Positions 1-5,658 of a stretch of DNA of 12,545 nt are shown here, piece by piece. The notes beneath the pieces are model-generated. The model was given only the letters and a program-made list of their open reading frames with translations, did no database searches and had not been told where the DNA came from. The number at the start of each line of letters is the position of its first letter. Positions within the stretch are counted from its first letter, which is position 1. Both the position numbers and the translations under genes were made by a program. The DNA is from CAXGUU01 sp964012875. Its GTDB lineage: Bacteria; Pseudomonadota; Gammaproteobacteria; Ga0077536. The DNA lies in NCBI GenBank assembly GCA_964012875.1, contig CAXGUU010000064.1:1-12545 (forward strand). Direction: 5' to 3'.

Positions 1-196
1 CGCGTGCGGCGGTGACGCCGGCGAAGCCGCCGCCGATAACGATGGTGTCGTACTCGGACCCGGATTCGTCCTTCTCTGCGGCGCCGGCCGCGATCAGCGG
101 CAGACTGGCTGCGCCGCCAACCGCGGTTTTAATAAAATGGCGGCGATCGGGGCGCCCGGCAGATGGCGTCGATGACGGATCGTGCTTTTCGGTCAT
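1..196 (-). CDS. Tat-exported FAD-dependent oxidoreductase, amine-oxidase type (N-terminal part)
   Basis: Only the first 65 codons are in the window; the gene runs off the left edge. The ATG is at 194-196 on the reverse strand. The product opens with a hydrophilic stretch, then DRRHFIK at residues 17-23, a good twin-arginine motif. A hydrophobic stretch ending in AAGAA (residues 36-40) follows, so export by Tat to the periplasm is likely, with cofactor bound before export. Next comes YDTIVIGGGFAGVTAAR (residues 49-65), the beta strand and GxGxxG loop of a Rossmann FAD-binding fold. The GGGFAG form resembles flavin amine oxidases and related NAD(P)-binding_8 flavoenzymes. The catalytic part is outside the window, so the substrate is unknown; a desaturase or another FAD oxidoreductase is also possible. 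It is divergent from the amidohydrolase at 354. Confidence 0.75.
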   Translation of the reverse strand, partial: MTEKHDPSSTPSAGRPDRRHFIKTAVGGAASLPLIAAGAAEKDESGSEYDTIVIGGGFAGVTAAR

Positions 197-281
197 GATA
201 AATGCCTTGCTAAACCAGGCAGGAGCGCCACGCGGGATAGCCTACAGCGAATCAGGCGTTGCCCGCCACCGGAACGGCGTC

Positions 282-297
282 CGTGGTATGGACCACG
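282..297. repeat. Perfect 6-bp inverted repeat in the divergent intergenic region
   Basis: CGTGGT (282-287) and ACCACG (292-297) are exact reverse complements separated by ATGG. The repeat lies in the 157-bp gap between the divergent flavoenzyme (start 196) and the amidohydrolase (start 324 or 354). That placement suits an operator, but six base pairs can occur by chance and no promoter could be fixed beside it. I see nothing else in this gap. Confidence 0.3.
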
Positions 298-353
298 TCC
301 TGGCACCTGTTATGGGACAATCGATGTTCAGCCAACGAGGATCGACGCAGGCA

Positions 354-2048
354 ATGTTGAGTTTTCGCGCGCGTGTATTAAGAACCATTGGCACGGTACT
401 CCCGCTCTTCTGTAATAGTCTCGGATCGGCAGCAACCCACGGGGTTGTGCCGGCCGACCGCGTCTACACCAACGCGGCCATTTACACCGTTGACGGCGAC
501 CGCAACTGGGCTGAAGCGGTGGCGGTCTCAGGTGACCGCATTGTCGCCGTCGGCGGCGCACCGGAGGTCACGGAATATATCGGGCCCGAGACACGCGTAG
601 TCGATATGCAAGGCCGCATGATGATGCCAGGTATTCACGACGCCCATACCCATCTGCTGATGGCTGCGCTCAAGTGGACCCACGAGTGTCGCCTGCCACC
701 AGCGGCGGGCCGGGAAGAAATCGTTGCCGCATTAAATATCTGCGCGGCGAATCGACCCGACGGCAGCTGGTTGGTGGCCGGAGATTTCAATCCCGTTTTT
801 CTGGGTGAAGGCGAGCTAAACCGCGCGTTTCTGGATGCCGCGTTTCCTGACCGCCCGGTTTTTATTTACGAATATTCCATTCATCACGCCCTGGTTAATG
901 GCAAAGCCCTGGCGCTGGCCGGCATCGATGTTGAGACGCCCGATCCGCCCGGCGGTGAGATCCGTCGCGATGTCAATGGCGTCGCCACCGGTGAGTTGCT
1001 CGAAATGGCCACGGTTCTGGCCACCCGGGCGATACCAGCGTACCCGGAAGCGGCCTATCGCGACGCACTTGAGTTCGCGATTGACCGCTGCCACGCGTTT
1101 GGCATCACCTCCGTACAGGAAGCCTCCGGTACCCGCCGCGAGCTTGAGCTCTATCAGGAGTTCGATCGCGCCGGGCGCCTCAATCTCCGGGTCATGACGC
1201 ACATCGTCTGGGGCAGCGAAAAATGGGGTGCGGCATCGCCCGCCGAGCTGGAGCGCCTGATTCGTAACCGCGCGCACTACGCCACTGCGCGGGTCAATAC
1301 CAATGCCACCAAGGTCTGGCTGGATGGCGCACCTCTGCCGCCTTATTTTTCGCACGCGGCGCTCGATCATGAGCACGATAAGGTGATCGAAAAGAACCTG
1401 CTGGTCGATACCGAAACGCTGGCCGGCGTCTTAAGGCAATGGCGCGCGGCCGGCATCAAGCCGAAGCTTCACGTCGCGGGTGAAGGCGCCACGCGGGTGG
1501 CGCTGGATGCTGTCGAGGCAGCCTATGCGGGTGCCGGTAGTGCGCGCGCACCGTGGCCCGATCTTGCCCACAGTGGCAGCATCGCCACGGCCGATATCCC
1601 TCGCTATGCAGAGCTTGGTGTGGTCGCGGAGATGTCGCCGGCCTTGTGGCATCTCGGCGATCAGCCAGGGTTCGAAGTGGTCAATGATTCGTGGCCGTTT
1701 GCATCATTACTCGATGTAGGCGCGGCGGTGACCATGGCCTCAGACTGGATTCTGCCACCGAACCCTAATCTCTTTCCCGCACTCGAAGGGCTGGTCACGC
1801 GTCCGAGGGAATCGGCAAGCCTCGCGGCCGGCATCGAAATGTTGACGCGAAACGGCGCGGCCAGCGTCGGCGAGAGCGAAAATTTCGGCACTATAGAAGT
1901 CGGTAAGCTCGCAAATCTAATCGCGCTTGATCGAAACCTGTTTGAAATCGACGCCAATCAAATCGGCGAGACACGCGTATTGATGACCCTGTTCGAAGGG
2001 CGACTCGTGCACCTCGATGAATCAGCACCGGCGTCGTGGCGAGAGTGA
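354..2048 (+). CDS. Exported amidohydrolase family 3 (YtcJ-like) metal-dependent hydrolase
   Basis: A 564-residue member of the amidohydrolase superfamily, which hydrolyses C-N or similar bonds with one or two metal ions in a TIM barrel. Numbered from the ATG at 354, residues 1-27 form a probable Sec signal peptide: arginines, then TIGTVLPLF, then GSAA before the likely cleavage site. Residues 35-90 form the N-terminal part of the composite beta domain. HDAHTH (95-100) supplies the metal-binding H98 and H100. K320 sits at the usual bridging-lysine position, H373 and H406 are candidate metal histidines, and D464 in ASDW is the catalytic aspartate. The C-terminus (GTIEVGKLANLIALD) closes the composite domain, so the gene is intact. 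The frame stays open back to position 12, but the part before about 288 overlaps the divergent gene and looks non-coding. ATG 324 has a better ribosome site (GGGA) and would lengthen the signal peptide by ten residues. The substrate is not predictable. It probably shares a transcript with the small gene at 2074. Confidence 0.85.
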   Translation: MLSFRARVLRTIGTVLPLFCNSLGSAATHGVVPADRVYTNAAIYTVDGDRNWAEAVAVSGDRIVAVGGAPEVTEYIGPETRVVDMQGRMMMPGIHDAHTHLLMAALKWTHECRLPPAAGREEIVAALNICAANRPDGSWLVAGDFNPVFLGEGELNRAFLDAAFPDRPVFIYEYSIHHALVNGKALALAGIDVETPDPPGGEIRRDVNGVATGELLEMATVLATRAIPAYPEAAYRDALEFAIDRCHAFGITSVQEASGTRRELELYQEFDRAGRLNLRVMTHIVWGSEKWGAASPAELERLIRNRAHYATARVNTNATKVWLDGAPLPPYFSHAALDHEHDKVIEKNLLVDTETLAGVLRQWRAAGIKPKLHVAGEGATRVALDAVEAAYAGAGSARAPWPDLAHSGSIATADIPRYAELGVVAEMSPALWHLGDQPGFEVVNDSWPFASLLDVGAAVTMASDWILPPNPNLFPALEGLVTRPRESASLAAGIEMLTRNGAASVGESENFGTIEVGKLANLIALDRNLFEIDANQIGETRVLMTLFEGRLVHLDESAPASWRE

Positions 2049-2073
2049 ACCCGGAGCAAGATGGAGAAGACCC

Positions 2074-2454
2074 ATGAGCGCAAACGATCACACGGGTAAA
2101 AGGCACATCCTTATTTGCGTGTGGCAGCCGAACGAGAAATGGCATGCGCTTTCTAACGAAGAACGGCGTACGTTTCTCGAAAAGATTGGCAGCGACGCCA
2201 ACGCCGCGCGCGAAGCAGGTATGGATATTCTCGGTTGGGGTAGCCTCGAACGAGGTGTGTCCAATCCACCATCGCACTCGTTTTGCGGGGTTTTCTCGGT
2301 CGACGGGCGCGATGGTCTCTATGCGATCGATAAGGCGATCGGCGATGCCGGTTGGTACGACTATTTTGACCATCGCACGTTGGCGACGGAGCTGCTTGGT
2401 CGCGATGGCGTGGATGCTGGCGCGGCCTTGTGCGGCCTCCTCGGCGTCAGTTAA
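2074..2454 (+). CDS. Small protein of unknown function (DUF6616-like)
   Basis: A 126-residue soluble protein without signal peptide or membrane segment. The ATG at 2074 has a good GGAG site about eight bases upstream (around 2062) and follows the amidohydrolase stop by 25 bases, so the two are probably co-transcribed. Visible features are an N-terminal strand (HILICVWQP), an early NEKWHALSNEERRTFLEK helix (W38-L-S-x-E-E-R style), a central GWGS, and GWYDYFD near residue 91. From memory, this pattern of a strand, a W-x-x-L-S-x-E-E-R helix and GWYxYF resembles the DUF6616 family of small proteins, perhaps a dimeric alpha-beta barrel; I could not check this. No catalytic residues are evident. 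A partner or accessory role to the hydrolase is only a guess. Confidence 0.7.
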   Translation: MSANDHTGKRHILICVWQPNEKWHALSNEERRTFLEKIGSDANAAREAGMDILGWGSLERGVSNPPSHSFCGVFSVDGRDGLYAIDKAIGDAGWYDYFDHRTLATELLGRDGVDAGAALCGLLGVS

Positions 2455-2470
2455 ATCCGAAGGCGAACAA

Positions 2471-3226
2471 TCAGCCGTAATTCGGCGTACGCTTCTCCCG
2501 GAATGCGGCCACGCCCTCAGTGAAGTCAGAGCTTTCGCGCACACGATCGCCTTGCACCTGTTCTTCGCCCTCGCGTGCCAGCCCGGCGTCGGCCAGGCCC
2601 TTGGAAATATGCTGCTTCACGGCTTGTACGGCCACCGGTGAATTGGCTGCGATCATTTCCGCGCACGCAATAGATGTCTGAAGCAGTTCAGACAGCGGCA
2701 CGGTTTCGTTGACCAGGTCAATTCTCACGGCCTCCCTTGCGTCGATCATCTGCGCGGTCAACAACAGTTTCATCGCATGGACATACCCAATCTGCTGAAC
2801 GAGCTTTGAGGTTGCCCCACCAAAAGGATAAATACCCCATTTGACTTCGGGCAGTCCGAACTTCGCCGTTTCAGAGGCGAATCGAATATCCGACGCCAGC
2901 ATGAGCTCAACCCCGCCGCCCGCACATACACCATTGACTGCGGCAATGATTGGTTTCGGGTAGCTCGACGTTTTGAGCAAGGCGCGATTGATCATAGCCG
3001 CCGTCTCCTCGCTGGCGCTCAAGTCGCCGCTCACATCCGCGCCGGCGCTAAAGGCTTTATCGCCGGCACCGGTCAGCACGATTGCGCGACAGTGACCGGT
3101 TTCGAGTTCGTCCCAAATGGCCGCAAGATCGCGCATCATCTCGCGGCTCATCGCGTTGTATTTTGCCTGATTGTCTATTGCAATCTGCGCGACATGGGTG
3201 GTCGGAAAAGTCAGTTCAATGCCCAC
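2471..3226 (-). CDS. Enoyl-CoA hydratase/isomerase family protein
   Basis: A 251-residue crotonase-fold enzyme, the usual length for a cytoplasmic enoyl-CoA hydratase that adds water to trans-2-enoyl-CoA in beta-oxidation-type pathways. I place the start at GTG 3224-3226 because GGAGG lies six bases upstream; an in-frame TTG at 3242-3244 has no such site. FSAGAD (59-64) and CAGGGVE (101-107) form the oxyanion hole and CoA site. Glu107 and Glu127 (in LPEV) are 20 residues apart, as are Glu144 and Glu164 of the rat mitochondrial enzyme, so true hydratase activity is plausible. The C-terminus contains the usual helix with NSPVAVQAVKQHI. The gene converges on the small gene at 2074 with a 16-bp gap and diverges from the AhpD-like gene at 3406. 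The acyl-CoA substrate is unknown; isomerase or another crotonase activity cannot be excluded. Confidence 0.93.
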   Translation of the reverse strand: MGIELTFPTTHVAQIAIDNQAKYNAMSREMMRDLAAIWDELETGHCRAIVLTGAGDKAFSAGADVSGDLSASEETAAMINRALLKTSSYPKPIIAAVNGVCAGGGVELMLASDIRFASETAKFGLPEVKWGIYPFGGATSKLVQQIGYVHAMKLLLTAQMIDAREAVRIDLVNETVPLSELLQTSIACAEMIAANSPVAVQAVKQHISKGLADAGLAREGEEQVQGDRVRESSDFTEGVAAFREKRTPNYG

Positions 3227-3232
3227 TGGTGG

Positions 3233-3237
3233 CCTCC
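3233..3237 (-). promoter_or_regulatory. Ribosome binding site that fixes the GTG start of the enoyl-CoA hydratase
   Basis: Read on the minus strand this is GGAGG, six bases before GTG at 3226. It favours the GTG start over the in-frame upstream TTG at 3244, which this site would overlap. Confidence 0.75.
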
Positions 3238-3337
3238 GGAACAACTAAATCTGAGACATCGTAATGGCAATAATCTTACAAATTTCGGTTGTGGCCAACG
3301 AGACGGCACCGATGGCCTATTCGGGCCGCAACAATAC

Positions 3338-3367
3338 TGTACCGGCGCCTAAGGTTAGTTTTATGAT
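3338..3367 (+). promoter_or_regulatory. Weak candidate sigma-70 promoter for the selenoprotein operon
   Basis: TATGAT at 3362-3367 differs from the -10 consensus at one base and lies 38 bases before the ATG at 3406. The best -35 candidate, TGTACC at 3338-3343, is 18 bases upstream but matches only three of six bases. The 179-bp gap between the hydratase (3226) and this gene (3406) must hold divergent promoters; nothing stronger is visible in it. Confidence 0.25.
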
Positions 3368-3405
3368 TACGGGTCAAAGAGCGTTTGGAAGAGATTGGAG
3401 AGACC

Positions 3406-3981
3406 ATGTCAAGAATCCCGTTAATCGAGCCCGACGAGGCGGACGATGCCGTCAAGGCGGTGTATGACCGGTTCGAGGCGAGCGGTCTGGGCGTCTTCAA
3501 TGTGATGAAGCTGTGGGCCAACGATCGGGCCTTTCTCGAAGGCTTCGAATCGATGATCCACGGGCTCTATGCCGACGACACGCTGGAGGCGCGCTATCGG
3601 GAACTGGCGTGGTTGCGGACGTCGCAGATCAACAGCTGTCACTACTGACTGCCCACGCACGCGATCCTCGGTCGGGGGATTGGTATGACAAACGATGAAC
3701 TCGCGGCGCTGGCCGAATGGCCCTCGAGCGAACGGTTCGACGCGAAAGATCGCGCCGTGCTGCGTTTCACGGATGTTTTGAGCGAAAGCAATCGAGTGGA
3801 TGATGATGTGTACAGCGAACTCGCAAATCACTTCAGTGATCAGGAGATCATGAAACTTTCGTTCACAGTCGGGCTTGCCGGGATGGTGAATCGTGTGCAC
3901 GCGACGTTTAAGACCGCTGTCGACGACATGACGATTGAGAGGTCGACCGATACGCCGTTTTGCGCGCTACCGAACACTTAG
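3406..3981 (+). CDS. AhpD-like (carboxymuconolactone decarboxylase family) selenoprotein with C-x-x-Sec centre
   Basis: Read through the in-frame TGA at 3646-3648, this is a 191-residue protein of the CMD/AhpD family, all-helical proteins that include peroxiredoxin-reducing thiol enzymes. The start is ATG 3406 with GGAGAG at 3397-3402. The AhpD catalytic signature E-x11-C-x2-C-x3-H is present as E66, C78, TGA81, H85 (SCHY, TGA, LPTH), so TGA sits exactly where the second cysteine belongs. Sequence after the TGA continues in frame with normal family features: a helix with KDRAVLRFTD, then SDQEIMKLSFTVGLAGMVNR. A SECIS-like hairpin follows the TGA. TGA ends other genes here (2046-2048, 2471-2473, 11067-11069), so the code is not reassigned. 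If the TGA were a true stop the product would be 80 residues without a redox pair. AhpD-like selenoproteins are a known class from marine metagenome surveys. Likely a redox enzyme acting on peroxides or thiols; partner unknown. It is followed after ten bases by the BVMO gene. Confidence 0.85.
3646..3648 (+). other. In-frame TGA predicted to encode selenocysteine (residue 81)
   Basis: This codon follows TGT CAC TAC (C78-H-Y) and precedes CTG CCC ACG CAC (L-P-T-H85). It takes the place of the second Cys of the AhpD CxxC motif. The reading frame stays open to 3981 on the far side and still matches the family. Confidence 0.82.
3662..3682 (+). promoter_or_regulatory. Bacterial SECIS-like hairpin downstream of the Sec codon
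   Basis: Bases 3662-3669 (CGATCCTC) pair with 3675-3682 (GGGGATTG) over eight pairs, two of them G-U, closing a five-base loop GGTCG at 3670-3674. The loop begins 21 bases after the TGA. The known bacterial SECIS pattern is a small loop with a G among its first two bases, a stem of at least four pairs, and a loop about 16-37 bases past the UGA; all are met. The GGUC in the loop is the same as in the E. coli fdhF SECIS, where G and U contact SelB. The hairpin lies inside the coding region, as bacterial elements do. Confidence 0.78.
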
Positions 3982-3985
3982 GAGG
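3980..3985 (+). promoter_or_regulatory. Strong Shine-Dalgarno for the monooxygenase, overlapping the upstream stop
   Basis: AGGAGG overlaps the TAG stop of the AhpD-like gene (3979-3981) and lies six bases before the ATG at 3992. This is nearly ideal and supports ATG 3992 as the original start and translational coupling of the two genes, even though the monooxygenase frame is interrupted at codon 21. Confidence 0.8.
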
Positions 3986-3991
3986 AATTTC

Positions 3992-5590
3992 ATGAGTGAA
4001 CGATACGATGCCATCGTAATCGGTGCAGGCATATCGGGCCTGTACACCTTGTAAAAACTCCGCGAACTGGGACTCACAGCGCGGGTTTTTGAAGCGGGCA
4101 CGGACATTGGCGGTACCTGGTATTGGAACCGCTATCCGGGGGCGCGTTTTGATTCTGAAAGTTACTCATACCAGTATTCTTTTGCGCGCGAGCTGGTGGA
4201 CGAGTGGGAATGGACTGAACACTTTGCCGCCCAACCGGAAATCGAACGATACGTTCATTTTGTCGCGGACAAGTTCGATCTGAAGCGCGATATTGAACTG
4301 AATGCCCGCGTCAGTACCGTGGTCTACGACGAAGACTACAAGACGTGGAGCATTACGACCAACAATGGAATCGAAGCGACGGCGTCTTATCTGATCTGTG
4401 CAACCGGCTTGTTATCGGCTCACCAGTTTCCGCCCTATGAAGGCGTCAACGCTTTTGGCGGCCTTTCTCTGCACAGCGCTCGCTGGCCGAAGGAGCCGGT
4501 CGATTTCAAGGGTAAACGGGTGGGCGTTATTGGCAGCGGACCTACTGCCGTCCAGATCATACAGTCCATTGCTGAGGATTGCGCCGAACTCAAAGTTTTC
4601 CAGCGCACCGCAAACTGGGCCACGCCGCTGCGCAACCGCCCGATAACGGCAGAAGAGCAAGAAGAGCTTAAAGAAAAGGCCGATGAGATCTTTGCCTTGT
4701 GCAAGCGGAGCTGGGCAGGATTCATCCACGAACCTGACGAGCGCGCGACCATGGATGTAGCGAGAGAAGAGCGGTGGGCACGCTATCAGGAACTGTACGA
4801 TCGTGGTGGTTTTGCACTGTGGCTCGGTAATTTCAGCGATTCGTTTACCTCGCACGAAGGCGCGGCGGAAGTCGCTGAATTCCTGGCTGAGAAGATTCGT
4901 GAACGGGTTAAAGATCCTGAAACGGCCGAAAAGCTGATACCTAAGCACTTGTTCGGTGTGAAGCGTTGCCCGGGCGAAAAAAACTACTACGAGGTCTTTA
5001 ATCTCGATCATGTTGACGTTGTTGATTTACGCGAGACGCCGATCGAGCGCATTACCGAAATAGGCATCGAAACCACCGTTCGGCATCACGACCTTGATGT
5101 CATCATTTATGCCACAGGGTTTCACACCCTGACCGGCGAATTGCTGCGCATGGATATCCGCGGAGTAGGGGGTCGTTCGCTCGAAGAGCACTGGTCGGAT
5201 GGGCCACGGACGAATCTTGGCGTGCAGTTCTCCGGTTTCCCGAACCTGTGGGCTGTGATGGGACCGCACAACCCGGCCGTGTTCTGCAATATCACGCGTT
5301 GCGCGGAAAATAACGTCGAATGGATAGTCGACTGTATTCGCTACATGCGCGAAAACGGCTACGAGACGATGTCGACCACAACCAAAGCCGAAGAAGCCTG
5401 GACCCAGCGATGCTACGACTCAGCCCAGGGGCTGCTCATCAATGAGATGCAGGATTCATGGTTCTTCGGTAGCACCAACCCTGAGAATATTCGCGGGCGA
5501 TTTCTACTTTTCGCCGGTGGCGTACCGCAGTACCGTGAGATTTTCCGCGACATCGCAAAAGGCGGCTACGAGGGTTTCGAATTGCGCTAG
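3992..5590 (+). pseudogene. Type I Baeyer-Villiger monooxygenase (FAD/NADPH) interrupted by TAA at codon 21
   Basis: Apart from one codon this is a full-length (533-codon) BVMO of the cyclohexanone/phenylacetone monooxygenase group, which inserts oxygen into ketones to give esters or lactones. The N-terminus YDAIVIGAGISGLYTL is the FAD-binding GxGxxG fold. TAA at 4052-4054 follows, then KLRELG and GGTWYWNRYPGAR in the same frame. Counting from the ATG, the BVMO fingerprint FxGxxxHxxxWP is at 155-166, the NADPH-binding GSGPTA at 181-186, the probable catalytic Arg (Arg337 of phenylacetone monooxygenase) at 325 in VKRCPG, and a normal C-terminus GGYEGFELR. From memory of phenylacetone monooxygenase the stop sits at a Tyr position, so one base change from TAC or TAT would make it. 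TAA is not a Sec or pyrrolysine codon and serves as a normal stop here. The next in-frame start, GTG 4196, would lose the FAD loop. It is a very young pseudogene or carries a sequencing error; no other decay is seen. Confidence 0.85.
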
Positions 5591-5658
5591 GCTAGTGCCC
5601 GCACGGCTGAATCTGCGCTATCTTCGAGGCCTACTCAAGTATCGGAGCACGCATTTTT

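Noticed and set aside
301..318. Sigma-54-like promoter (TGGCAC at 301-306) before the amidohydrolase
   Set aside because: The required GC of the -12 element is absent at the correct spacing.
12..353. Long in-frame N-terminal extension of the amidohydrolase back to position 12
   Set aside because: It overlaps the divergent flavoenzyme's Tat signal and Rossmann fold, has no family similarity, and would bury the signal peptide. Starts at 354 or 324 fit better.
3313..3328. GGCC-N6-GGCC hairpin in the gap before the AhpD-like gene
   Set aside because: Only four pairs with no following T-run; it is not a convincing terminator or operator.
3646..3648. Reassigned genetic code (TGA read as Trp or Gly)
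   Set aside because: TGA terminates the amidohydrolase, the hydratase, the iron-sulfur subunit and the heme subunit at normal lengths, and Cys or Sec, not Trp or Gly, is expected here.
3406..3981. AhpD-like gene as a simple pseudogene, or as two separate genes ending at 3648 and starting at 3685
   Set aside because: The stop falls exactly on a catalytic Cys, a SECIS-like hairpin follows, the frame is kept, and the second piece starts in mid-fold without a ribosome site.
4052..4054. TAA in the monooxygenase as a recoded codon
   Set aside because: TAA is not used for selenocysteine (TGA) or pyrrolysine (TAG), it ends other genes here (2452-2454, 7732-7734), and no special residue is expected at this position.
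4196..5590. Functional shorter monooxygenase starting at GTG 4196
   Set aside because: It would lack the FAD-binding GxGxxG loop and the GGTWYWNRYPGAR block, and has no clear ribosome site.
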